Assembly: GCA_016790425.1 (NCBI GenBank)
Contig: JAEUPF010000172.1
Span: 1 to 53,736 of the forward strand
Direction of reading: 5' to 3'
Length of the DNA: 53,736 bases
Source: Rubrivivax sp.
GTDB taxonomy: Bacteria > Pseudomonadota > Gammaproteobacteria > Burkholderiales > Burkholderiaceae_C
A program made the position numbers and the translations under genes. The notes beneath the pieces were generated by a model. It saw only the letters and a list, made by a program, of their open reading frames with translations, did no database searches and was not told the origin of the DNA. Numbering within the stretch: the first letter of the stretch is position 1; each line of letters starts with the position of its first letter. Shown piece after piece: positions 1 to 7,681 of the stretch.

Positions 1-213
1 GAGGGACTGGAGCTGGCCGCGCGCGAGCGTGGCCGCGGTCGGTGCCGCGGCGGCCGCGGATGCGGCCGGGCCGGCCGCGGGCGCGGCGTCCTCGTCGATG
101 CAGTTGGCGCGCACGCCGGCGGCGGCACAGACAGCGACGGCAGCGAAGGCCAGGCGTGCGAACGCAGGCGGCGAACGGGTGAACAGCGGGGTCGGGGGAA
201 CGGGGCGCAGCAT
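1..213 (-). CDS. Exported protein of unknown function, N-terminal part only
   Basis: An open frame reads leftward from an ATG at 213 to the window edge without a stop, giving 71 residues. It begins with a basic and proline-rich stretch, then a hydrophobic run (LAFAAVAVCAAAGVRA) followed by Asn-Cys and an Ala/Pro-rich segment. This looks like a signal peptide ending near Ala-Asn, so the product is probably exported. The mature domain lies outside the window and the family cannot be named. It lies 174 bases downstream of the AEC transporter gene on the same strand. The reading is moderately secure because the frame has typical codon use but is short. Confidence 0.45.
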   Translation of the reverse strand, partial: MLRPVPPTPLFTRSPPAFARLAFAAVAVCAAAGVRANCIDEDAAPAAGPAASAAAAAPTAATLARGQLQSL

Positions 214-387
214 CGTCGAAGCGGGGGCGCGCCGACGGACGGGCGCGCCGCCGCAGTCTGGCCGCCGCCGCGGCCGGCATTCGCCGGATGTCGCGGGCGA
301 AGGCGGCGCTTTTCCGGCACGGCAGGGCCGCCGGCGGCGACGCCGTGCCGGTGCCCGGCAGGGTGCTGGCGCGCGAACCGTGCGGCG

Positions 388-1362
388 TCAGGCCGGCTGC
401 ACGCCGAACAGCCACGCCAGCGTGCTGAAGCTGGCGAAGGCGAGCACGGTGCTCGTGAGGATGATGCGGGCGATGCGGCCGTTGTCGGCTGCGAACCGTT
501 CGGCCAGCAGCGACACGTTGCTGGCGCTGGGCAGCGCCGCGGCCAGCGTCAGCGCCACCAGCTGCGTGGCGGTGAGGTGAAGCCCGAGCGCGCGCACCGC
601 CAGACCGAGCGCGAACACGAGCAGCGGATGCAGGAAGAGCTTCACCAGCGCCACCGGCACGAAGTCCGCCGGCGCGGTGCGCCCGTGCGCATGCTGGCCG
701 GCGCGGTACAGCACGGCGCCGATGGTGAACAGCGCCACCGGGGTGGCCGAATCGGCAAGCAGGCGCACCACCACCTCCACCGGCCCGGCGAGCTTGAAGC
801 CGGCCGCCGAGCCGAGCGCGCCGAGCGCGATGGCCCACGGCAGCGGGTTCGACACCGCGCCGCGCAGCGCCCGCGCCAGCGCCGCACGCGCACCGGCGCC
901 GTGGTCGGCCGCAGCCGAGGCCGCTTCGGCCAGCGCGATGCACAGCGAACTGGTGACGAAGAGGTCGACCAGCAGCGTCGTCATCACCGGCGCCGTGGCC
1001 GCCGGGCCGAGCAGCGCGGCCAGCATCGGCAGGCCCATGAAGCCGGTGTTGGGGAACGCCGCCACCAGGGCGCCGAAGCTCGCGTCCTTCAGGCGCACGC
1101 GCGCGTTGAGCGAGAACGCGACGGTGACGAAGACGATCAGCAGCGCCGCGCCCAGCCACACCGCGAACGCGGCCGGGTTGAGCGACTCGAGCACCGGCGC
1201 GTTGTTGCCGAAGCGGAACAGCATGCACGGCAGCGCGAAGTACAGGACGAACGCGTTGAGCCCGGGAATGGCGCTTTCGGGCAGCACGTGCCGGCGCGCC
1301 GCCACGTAACCCGCGAGCACGAGCGCGAAGAAAGGCACCGTGACGGCGAGGATGGCTTGCAT
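388..1362 (-). CDS. AEC (auxin efflux carrier) family transporter
   Basis: The 324-residue product is hydrophobic throughout, with about ten membrane-spanning segments, and starts directly with one (ILAVTVPFFALVLAGYVAA). Two signatures of the AEC/permease family are visible: AFPNTGFMGLPM near the middle, and LPSASNVSLLAERF near the C-terminus. The family exports or imports small carboxylates and similar anions at the inner membrane; the substrate cannot be told from sequence. The length is normal for the family (300-320). The gene is divergent from sppA with 164 bases between the starts, so its promoter lies in 1363-1526. Confidence 0.88.
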   Translation of the reverse strand: MQAILAVTVPFFALVLAGYVAARRHVLPESAIPGLNAFVLYFALPCMLFRFGNNAPVLESLNPAAFAVWLGAALLIVFVTVAFSLNARVRLKDASFGALVAAFPNTGFMGLPMLAALLGPAATAPVMTTLLVDLFVTSSLCIALAEAASAAADHGAGARAALARALRGAVSNPLPWAIALGALGSAAGFKLAGPVEVVVRLLADSATPVALFTIGAVLYRAGQHAHGRTAPADFVPVALVKLFLHPLLVFALGLAVRALGLHLTATQLVALTLAAALPSASNVSLLAERFAADNGRIARIILTSTVLAFASFSTLAWLFGVQPA

Positions 1363-1526
1363 GGCGCGCGCGAGTATCGCCGCCGCCTGCGCTTCATCGG
1401 CCCGCCCGAGGCTTCGTCGTCGCGCGCCAGGGTTTCGTCGCAGGGGCGCGATGCCGCCCGCCAGCGGTGGCTATCCTTGCCGCCACCGTACCCGCCCAGG
1501 CGCCTTCGACAAGGGGCCGCACAGTC

Positions 1527-3518
1527 ATGGTCACGATCGACTCCTCGCCGCCCTCGCACTCCCGCTCGCCGTTGCGGCGCTTCTTCGGCGGCTTCGCGGC
1601 GCTGCTGGACGGGACGCGGCGGTTGCTGCTGAACCTCGTGCTGCTGCTCGTGCTGGCGGCGCTGGCGGCACTGCTGTGGCAGCGGCTGCACAAGCCGGCG
1701 CTGCCCGACAAGACGACGCTCGTGCTCGACCTCTCCGGCGCCATCGTCGACCAGACGCGCGCCACCAGCCTGCGCAACCGCGTGCTGGCGCCGCTGCGCG
1801 GCCAGGGCAGCGGCGAGGCGCAGACGCGGCTGCGCGACGTGCTGGCCGTGCTCGACGCGGCGGCGCGCGACGAGCAGGTGACGCAGGCGCTCTTGCTGAC
1901 CGACGACCTCGGCAACACGGGGCTGGCCACGCTGCGCGAGGTGGCCGCGGCCGTCGAGCGCTTCAAGGCCGCGGGCAAGAAGGTGGTGGCCTGGGGCAGC
2001 GGCTACGACCAGCGCCAGTACTACCTGGCCGCCTTCGCCGACGAAGTGTGGATGCACCCGATGGGCACCGTGGTGATCGAAGGCTATGGCCGCTACCGCA
2101 CCTACTACCGCGAGGCGTTCGACCGCCTGGGCGTGAGCGCGAACGTCGTGCGCGCCGGCAAGTTCAAGAACGCCGCCGAGACCTTCTCGGCCAGCGGCCC
2201 GAGCCCGGAGACGGTGGAGTCGGACCGGGCGCTGTACGGCTCGCTGTGGGCGAGCTGGACCGGCGGCGTGGAGCGCGCGCGCAAGCTCCCCGCCGGCAGC
2301 GTGATGGCCTACATCGACGGCCTGCCCGGCACGCTGCAGGCCGCCGGCGGCGACACCGCGAAGCTGGCCGTGGCGAGCAAGCTCGTCGATGCGCTGAAGA
2401 CGCGCGACGAGGTGCGCAAGGTTCTCGTAGAGCGCGGCGCCGAGGACACCGCGGCGAAGACGTTCCGCCAGGTGTCGCTGGCCGAGTACCGCGCCCGCAT
2501 CGATCCCAACGAAGGTGCGACGGCCGGCGAGACGATCGGCGTCGTCGTCGCCCAGGGCGAGATCGTCGACGGCCGCGCCGGCCCGGGAACGGTGGGCGGC
2601 CTTTCCACCGCCGAGCAGGTGCGCCGCGCGCGCGAAGCCGAAGACGTGAAGGCGATCGTGCTGCGCGTCAACTCGCCCGGCGGCAGCGCCTTCGGCAGCG
2701 AACTGGTCCGCCGCGAGCTCGAACTCGCGCGCGCCGCCGGCAAGCCGGTGGTGGTGTCGATGGGCGATGTCGCCGCCTCGGGCGGCTACTGGATCTCGAT
2801 GGCCGCCGACGAAGTGATTGCCGACGAGGCGACGATCACCGGCTCCATCGGCGTCGTCGGCATGATCCCCAGCGCCGAGGAGGCGCTCGGCAAGCTCGGC
2901 ATCCACAGCGGCGGCACGACCACCACGTGGCTGGCCGGCGCGATGGACGTGACGCGCAACCCCGACCCGCGGCTGCTGGCGACGGTGCAATCGGCCATCG
3001 ACCACGCCTATGCGCAGTTCGTCGGTCTGGTGGCCGCGCAGCGCAAGCTCACGCGCGAGCAGGTGGACGCGGTGGCGCAGGGGCGTGTGTGGAGCGGCCG
3101 CGACGCGCGCGAGCGCGCGCTGGTGGACCGGCAAGGGAGCTGGGCCGACGCGCTGGCCGCGGCACGCCAGCGCGCCAAGCTCGGTGCAACGCCAAGGTTG
3201 CGCTACTTCGAAGCCGAACCGGGCCGGCTGCAGCGGCTGCTCGGGTGGTTCGGCGTGGAAGAACGGCGCGCGGCGGACGCTGCCGCAGCGCTGACGCTGT
3301 TGTGGGATGGGGCAGAAGGCGCCGCCGAGGGCGGTGGCGGCGCCCCCGGGATTGCGGGTGTTGCCGGCGTGTCGGGTGTTGCGGGCGTTGCGGGCCTGGC
3401 GGGCGTCGGCGGCGCCGACGCACCGGCTTGGCTGGCGGAGCTGGGCTGGCTCGCCGACGTGGCGACCCGGCAGCGGCCGTTCGCCGCGGCCACGCATTGC
3501 TTGTGTTCGGCGCCGTGA
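1527..3518 (+). CDS. sppA: Signal peptide peptidase SppA, long (67K) type
   Basis: This is an inner-membrane serine protease that degrades cleaved signal peptides. From the ATG at 1527 it has 663 residues, with a membrane anchor at about 32-54 (LLLNLVLLLVLAALAALLW) and then two tandem S49 domains. The catalytic pair of long SppA proteins is present: Lys212 in RAGKFKNAAETFS of the first domain and Ser418 in GDVAASGGYWIS of the second, matching E. coli Lys209 and Ser409. An in-frame start at 1467 exists, but AAGGGG sits upstream of 1527. The C-terminal tail (about 608-630) is a Gly-Val-Ala repeat not expected in the family. The stop overlaps the next gene's GTG start. Confidence 0.93.
   Translation: MVTIDSSPPSHSRSPLRRFFGGFAALLDGTRRLLLNLVLLLVLAALAALLWQRLHKPALPDKTTLVLDLSGAIVDQTRATSLRNRVLAPLRGQGSGEAQTRLRDVLAVLDAAARDEQVTQALLLTDDLGNTGLATLREVAAAVERFKAAGKKVVAWGSGYDQRQYYLAAFADEVWMHPMGTVVIEGYGRYRTYYREAFDRLGVSANVVRAGKFKNAAETFSASGPSPETVESDRALYGSLWASWTGGVERARKLPAGSVMAYIDGLPGTLQAAGGDTAKLAVASKLVDALKTRDEVRKVLVERGAEDTAAKTFRQVSLAEYRARIDPNEGATAGETIGVVVAQGEIVDGRAGPGTVGGLSTAEQVRRAREAEDVKAIVLRVNSPGGSAFGSELVRRELELARAAGKPVVVSMGDVAASGGYWISMAADEVIADEATITGSIGVVGMIPSAEEALGKLGIHSGGTTTTWLAGAMDVTRNPDPRLLATVQSAIDHAYAQFVGLVAAQRKLTREQVDAVAQGRVWSGRDARERALVDRQGSWADALAAARQRAKLGATPRLRYFEAEPGRLQRLLGWFGVEERRAADAAAALTLLWDGAEGAAEGGGGAPGIAGVAGVSGVAGVAGLAGVGGADAPAWLAELGWLADVATRQRPFAAATHCLCSAP
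3348..3410 (+). repeat. 9-bp tandem repeat inside the sppA tail
   Basis: Seven imperfect 9-base units of the type GGT-GTT-GCG follow each other in frame. They encode Gly-Ile-Ala, Gly-Val-Ala, Gly-Val-Ser, Gly-Val-Ala, Gly-Val-Ala, Gly-Leu-Ala and Gly-Val-Gly. The array lies beyond the second catalytic domain and lengthens the tail without shifting the frame. Confidence 0.85.
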
Positions 3519-4483
3519 GGGGTGCCGTGGTTCGCGGCGCTCGCGCCCGCCGTCCTGCAGCGCGAGCGCTGGCCGCCGCGGCCGCGCCGCTGGCGCTGAT
3601 GTTGGCCATCACGCTGCCCGCGCGCGCCCAGGACGAAGTGCCCTTCATCACCACGCCCGACCGCGTGACCGTGGCCATGCTCGAACTGGCGGCGGTGACG
3701 CAGCGCGACCACGTGATCGACCTCGGTTCGGGCGACGGCCGCATCGTCATCACCGCGGCCAGGCGTTTCGGCGCCAGCGGCCTGGGCGTGGAGATCGTGC
3801 CCGAGCTCGTGCAGCGCAGCCGCGACAACGCGCGCGCCGCCGGCGTGGCCGGGCGCACCGAGTTCCGCGAGCAGGACCTCTTCGCCACCGACCTCGCGCG
3901 CGCGACCGTTGTGACGATGTACTTGCTGCCCGAAGTGAATCTGCAGCTTCGTCCGCGCCTGCTGGCGCTGGCGGCGGGCACGCGCATCGTCTCGCACGAC
4001 TGGGACATGGGCGACTGGCAGCCCGACCGCGAAATGACGCTGGAAGTGCCCGACAAGGCGATCGGCCGCGAAAAGAAGTCGCGCGTGATGCTGTGGGTGG
4101 TGCCGGCGCAGGTGCAGGGCACGTGGTGCAGCGCCGGCATGGGCGGGGAGCACGGCAGACGGGAGAACCTGCGGCTGGAGATGACGCAGCGCTTCCAGCG
4201 TTTTTCGGCCACGCTGCAAAGGGAGCGCGACACGGGCGCGGCGGGCGCGGCGGGCGGGGCGGGCGCGGCGGGTGCGGCGGGCGGGAGCGCGCCGGCACCG
4301 GTGGTCGTGTTCGACGGCCGCATCGAGGGGCTCGCGCTGCGCACCGAAAGTGCAGCAACGGCGCCGCCGGCGCATTTGCGCGCCGCCCCGGACGGCGCCA
4401 CGCTGCAGTTGGTGCAATTGGCAGGTGCCGGCGCCGCCCATGCCGGCCGGGTTTTCCGTCGCGCCGGCGCGGGGGGCTGCTGA
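3515..4483 (+). CDS. Class I SAM-dependent methyltransferase with an export signal
   Basis: The 322-residue product starts at a GTG whose last two bases are part of the sppA TGA stop (GTGA), so the two genes are probably translationally coupled. An arginine-rich N-terminus is followed by a hydrophobic run and ALPARAQ-type processing site (ITLPARA/Q, about residue 38), a convincing Sec signal peptide. The SAM-binding motif I VIDLGSGDGR lies at about 67-76, followed by an acidic residue after strand 2 (GVEIVPE). This Rossmann core is typical of class I methyltransferases. The acceptor is unknown. The C-terminal third holds a Gly-Ala-Ala tandem repeat. Export of a SAM-dependent enzyme is odd because SAM is cytoplasmic. 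The signal-like segment could instead be an anchor. Confidence 0.8.
   Translation: MRGAVVRGARARRPAARALAAAAAPLALMLAITLPARAQDEVPFITTPDRVTVAMLELAAVTQRDHVIDLGSGDGRIVITAARRFGASGLGVEIVPELVQRSRDNARAAGVAGRTEFREQDLFATDLARATVVTMYLLPEVNLQLRPRLLALAAGTRIVSHDWDMGDWQPDREMTLEVPDKAIGREKKSRVMLWVVPAQVQGTWCSAGMGGEHGRRENLRLEMTQRFQRFSATLQRERDTGAAGAAGGAGAAGAAGGSAPAPVVVFDGRIEGLALRTESAATAPPAHLRAAPDGATLQLVQLAGAGAAHAGRVFRRAGAGGC
4235..4288 (+). repeat. 9-bp tandem repeat in the methyltransferase gene
   Basis: Six 9-base units of GGC-GCG-GCG type, two of them variant, encode a Gly-Ala-Ala run in the C-terminal region. The array is in frame and interrupts otherwise ordinary sequence. Confidence 0.8.
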
Positions 4484-4565
4484 AGCACCGCGCTCGGTGG
4501 CGCACCCCGGGCGGATTCGGGGCGCGCCGAAGGCAAGGGGGCGCGCGCCCCGATGCCAGCCGCCT

Positions 4566-4937
4566 CTACTTGATCGCGAAGTCCTCGAGCTTGCGTCCCG
4601 AGGCGAGCGCAGTGCGCAGCCACACCGGGCGCTTGCCGCGGCCGGCCCAGGTGTTGCCGTTCTCGTCGCGGAATTTCGGCGCCACCTTGCGGCCGCTGGC
4701 CGCAGCCACCTTGCGCGGGCGCCCGGGCTTGCGGCCCGGCTTCTTGCGCGTCGCGCCCTTGGCGGCGGCGCTGCGCGTGCCGCCGAAGCCCAGATCACCG
4801 GCGGTGAGGCCGTAAGTGACGATCGCGCTGCGGATCTTCGCGATCACGTCGGCCACCTCGGCGCGGCGCTGCTTCTCGGCTTCCGCCTGGAGCCCCTCGA
4901 TCTGCTTGAGGATTTGCTGATACGTCTTTTGCGTCAT
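4566..4937 (-). CDS. H-NS family nucleoid-associated protein
   Basis: From the ATG at 4937 the product has 123 residues. An N-terminal charged coiled-coil segment (ILKQIEGLQAEAEKQRRAEV) would mediate oligomerisation. It is followed by a Lys/Arg/Pro-rich linker (KKPGRKPGRPRK) and the DNA-binding signature FRDENGNTWAGRGKRPVWL close to the C-terminus, the hallmark of H-NS proteins of beta-proteobacteria. Such proteins bind AT-rich or bent DNA and silence acquired genes. The start is chosen because GGAAA lies about eight bases upstream of the ATG; a longer in-frame start at 4979 lacks this support. The gene is convergent with the methyltransferase gene and divergent from the glutathione transferase gene. 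Confidence 0.93.
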   Translation of the reverse strand: MTQKTYQQILKQIEGLQAEAEKQRRAEVADVIAKIRSAIVTYGLTAGDLGFGGTRSAAAKGATRKKPGRKPGRPRKVAAASGRKVAPKFRDENGNTWAGRGKRPVWLRTALASGRKLEDFAIK

Positions 4938-5047
4938 TTCATTTCCGGTGTGGGGGAACTCCCTGGCGATGATTGCCACCGCACCCCGTTTGCCAGCTCG
5001 CTTGCTCGCTCGTCATTCGCCGAATCCCGGCTTGCTTGGGGCGCGGC

Positions 5048-5053
5048 ATTCTA
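5048..5053 (-). promoter_or_regulatory. Candidate -10 box for the H-NS-like gene
   Basis: TAGAAT reads on the minus strand 110 bases before the H-NS-like start codon in the 247-base divergent gap (4938-5184). A convincing -35 box is not seen. The same gap carries two GATATTCG direct repeats at about 5059 and 5086, possibly regulatory. Confidence 0.4.
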
Positions 5054-5184
5054 GGCACGATATTCGCGGCGGAAGAGGCGCCGTGGATATTCGGCGACAA
5101 ATCGGCCCGCGACCGCTTTCGGGAGCCGGGGGCGCCGTGCCGGCGAGAGGCCCGGGGCCGCGCATCCCGTGCCATCATCGCGGC

Positions 5185-5838
5185 ATGATCACGCTGCACT
5201 ACTTCCCGGGCAACGCCAGTTTCGCCGTGCACGTTCTGCTGCGCGAAATCGGCGTGCCCTTCGAGATGGAACTCGTCGATCGCGCCAAGCAGGCGCACAA
5301 GGCCGAGGCCTATCTGAAACTGAACCCGAACGGTCTCATTCCGGTGCTGGTCGACGGCGCCCAGGTGCTTTACGAAACGGCCGCCATCGTGCTGCACCTG
5401 GCCGACACGCATCCGCAGGCGGGCCTCGTTCCCGCCGTCGGCAGCGGCGAAAGGGCGCACTTCTACAAGTGGCTCTTCTGGTTGAGCAACACGATGCAGG
5501 CGGCGATGCAGCCGTATTTCTACCCCGAACGCTGGGTCGACGATGGCAACGCGGCGGGCGCGGCGCAGGTGAAGGCGCGCGCGCAGGCGCGGCTGGACGG
5601 CTGCCTGCAACAGATCGATGCGCACCTGGCCAGCCACGGGGGCCCGTGGTTTCACGGCAGCCGCTACAGCGCCGCCGATCCGCTGGTGTTCATGCTGTGC
5701 CGCTGGACGCGCGGATTCACCGGCAGCCGGCCGGCGCGCGACTACCCGGCGATCGGGCCGTATCTGCAGCGCATGCTCGAACGGCCGGCGGTGAAACGGG
5801 CGTTCGAAGTGGAAAGGCTGACGGCGCCGCTCGTGTGA
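5185..5838 (+). CDS. Glutathione S-transferase family protein
   Basis: The 217-residue product has the two-domain GST layout. A thioredoxin-like N-terminal half starts MITLHYFPGNASFAVHVLL, with Ser12 at the usual position of the catalytic residue in bacterial GSTs. The cis-Pro motif NPNGLIPVL and the glutathione-binding LYETAAIV follow at about 48-66. The helical C-terminal half contains the YSAADPLVFML motif at the end of the GST core. It probably conjugates or reduces electrophiles with glutathione in the cytoplasm; the substrate is unknown. The gene is single, divergent from the H-NS-like gene and convergent with the DUF1992 gene, 29 bases away. Confidence 0.9.
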   Translation: MITLHYFPGNASFAVHVLLREIGVPFEMELVDRAKQAHKAEAYLKLNPNGLIPVLVDGAQVLYETAAIVLHLADTHPQAGLVPAVGSGERAHFYKWLFWLSNTMQAAMQPYFYPERWVDDGNAAGAAQVKARAQARLDGCLQQIDAHLASHGGPWFHGSRYSAADPLVFMLCRWTRGFTGSRPARDYPAIGPYLQRMLERPAVKRAFEVERLTAPLV

Positions 5839-5867
5839 AACGAGACGCGCGCAGCACAGCCCGAAAT

Positions 5868-6260
5868 TCAGAGCGAACCGCTGCTGCGCAGCCTCTCCAG
5901 CCGCAGCGCCAGCGCCTGGCGCTTTTCCGACAAGCGCTGGCGCAACGCGCGCACAGCCGCTTCGCCGGAACCGGGCCGGGCGGTCAAGGCATCGAGCTCG
6001 GCCTGCAAGGACGCGATTTCCTGCATCGCCTCGACCTCGGGCGGCACGACGCCGGCGTCCTTGAGGATCTTCATCGGCATGCGCAATTCGGCCGGCGTTT
6101 GCTCGTAGCCGTCGCCCAGGTTCAGCGGGCGGCCGAAACTCGGCGCGCTCTTCAGTTCGCCGCTCTTCTCGCTTTCGGCCAAGTGGCGGCCGATCTCGTC
6201 CTCGACCAGGCGCAGGCGCTGCTCCTTCTTCTCCTGCGCGGTGGGCTTGTCGGCGCTCAC
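5868..6260 (-). CDS. DUF1992 (DnaJC28-like conserved region) protein
   Basis: The 130-residue product contains the DUF1992 core: IGRHLAESEKSGELKSAPSFGRPLNLGDGY, split here as EIGRHLAESEKSGEL and SAPSFGRPLNLGDGY, followed by PAELRMPMKILKDAGVVPPEVE. This region is shared with eukaryotic DnaJC28 and bacterial YhdN-like proteins; the bacterial function is not established. A charged helical segment ends the protein. The start is a GTG at 6260 that overlaps the TGA of the upstream TPR gene (GTGA), suggesting coupled translation. Confidence in the family is high, in the function none. Confidence 0.85.
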   Translation of the reverse strand: MSADKPTAQEKKEQRLRLVEDEIGRHLAESEKSGELKSAPSFGRPLNLGDGYEQTPAELRMPMKILKDAGVVPPEVEAMQEIASLQAELDALTARPGSGEAAVRALRQRLSEKRQALALRLERLRSSGSL

Positions 6261-7621
6261 GCCCGCTCCCCTTCCGAATCGCCGAGCGCCGCCAGCCAAT
6301 GCCGCGTCAGCGGCGTCACGGGCTTGCTCATGCGGCGCTCGTTGACGAGCGCGCGGCCCATGCCGCGGTGGCCGCCGCCGGCTGCGGCAGCCAGCAGCGT
6401 CAGGTCGATCAGGTCGCGTTGCGCGTGGCTGCCGCCGAAACGCTGCGCGAGCGTGCGGATCGGATAGATCTGTTCGCAGGCAGCGGCGGCGGCGCCGCGC
6501 TGCCAGGCGAGCAGCCCGCGCATCAACGGCAGGCCGACTTCGCGTGCCATCAGGTGGTTGCTGCGGCGCGCGTCCTCGGGCGCCATGGCGCGCTCGGCGC
6601 AGCGCGCCACCCACGCCTCCGCGCGATGAACCTCGCCCGCGCCGAGCATCGCCAGCACCGCGTGCACGTCGTTGAAGGCGTAATAGCCGGCGGCGCCCGC
6701 GCCTTCGTGGTCGGCGAGATCCCAGCCTTGCAGCAGCGCCGCGCAGCGCGCGGAGACGTCCTCGCCCAGCAGGTGCAGCCGCCACAGCATCGCCGCGGCG
6801 TCCACGCGCTGCAGCGTGATCTGCAGCGCATCGCCGGACAGATGGCCATCGACCACGCGCAGCACGCCGGCGATGTCCAGCGCTTCGAGCCGGAACAGCG
6901 CCTTGTGCCACCACAGGTGAGCGGCGAAGCCGTTGCCTTCGCTCCACACGCCCTGATGCTGGCGCAGCCACGCGCCGCCTTCCTCGAAGCGGCCCTGCAT
7001 CTCCATCACGTGCGCCACGGCGTGCACGGCCCACGGCGCGCGCGGCTCGATGGCCAGGGCGCGCCGGCCGGCTTCCTCGGCCTGCGGCTGCAGGTTGCAT
7101 TCCTCCAGGCCGAAGGCGTACAGCGCCAGCACATGCGCGTACAGCGGGTCGCCTTCGTCCCACTCGGGCAGCGCGCGCGCCGGGCGGCCGCGCAGGCCGG
7201 CGGCGTCGCCGCGGTAGAAGTCCCACAGCTGCGCCCATTGCAGCGCCAGCGCGTCGCGCGGGTGTTCCACGAGCAGCTCGTCCCAGGTGCGGCAGGCGCT
7301 GTGCCAGCGGCCCTCCAGCACCTGCTGCACCGCTTCGAGGTGCGCGCGTTCGCGCGGCGTGGCGTGCTCGGCGCGGTCGCGCGCCGCGGCCAGGTGCGCG
7401 GCGGCCTCGGGCACCAGCGCCGGCTCGGTGAGGCTCAACAGGAACCCCGCCTTCATCAGGTGCGGCAGCGCCCAGCCGGGGTCGGCGGCGATCGCCGTGT
7501 CGAGGTCGGCGATGGGCACGTCGTAGAACGACATCATCCGCCACAGCGCGCGCTCGGCCGCTTCGCGCGCCGCGGCGCTGCCGCTCGCGCACGGGTTGCC
7601 GCGGGGATCCTGGTGGGCCAT
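6257..7621 (-). CDS. Tetratricopeptide repeat protein, TTC38-like
   Basis: The 454-residue product is made of helical repeats without a signal peptide or membrane segment. It carries motifs that mark the TTC38-like family: an early ALWRMMSFYDVPIADLDTAI region, EPRAPWAVHAVAHVMEMQGR in the middle and HLWWHKALFRLE shortly after. Its role is unknown; TPR scaffolds mediate protein contacts. It overlaps the DUF1992 gene by four bases and follows the amidase gene in the same direction after 60 bases, so the three may be cotranscribed. The start ATG at 7621 is the first in the frame and fits the family length. Confidence 0.85.
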   Translation of the reverse strand: MAHQDPRGNPCASGSAAAREAAERALWRMMSFYDVPIADLDTAIAADPGWALPHLMKAGFLLSLTEPALVPEAAAHLAAARDRAEHATPRERAHLEAVQQVLEGRWHSACRTWDELLVEHPRDALALQWAQLWDFYRGDAAGLRGRPARALPEWDEGDPLYAHVLALYAFGLEECNLQPQAEEAGRRALAIEPRAPWAVHAVAHVMEMQGRFEEGGAWLRQHQGVWSEGNGFAAHLWWHKALFRLEALDIAGVLRVVDGHLSGDALQITLQRVDAAAMLWRLHLLGEDVSARCAALLQGWDLADHEGAGAAGYYAFNDVHAVLAMLGAGEVHRAEAWVARCAERAMAPEDARRSNHLMAREVGLPLMRGLLAWQRGAAAAACEQIYPIRTLAQRFGGSHAQRDLIDLTLLAAAAGGGHRGMGRALVNERRMSKPVTPLTRHWLAALGDSEGERA

Positions 7622-7681
7622 TGCGGCCGGACTTTAGCGCGCCAGGGAAGGCGCCTTGGCGTCGCGCGCGCGCTTCGCGCT

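Noticed and set aside
577-1632. Rightward frame of 351 codons over the AEC transporter gene
   Set aside because: It is His/Arg/Glu-rich with no domain and is antisense to a well-supported transporter.
4538-4551. GGGGCGCGCGCCCC palindrome between convergent genes as a terminator
   Set aside because: There is no T-run on either side and such GC palindromes are expected by chance at this composition; it may still slow transcription.
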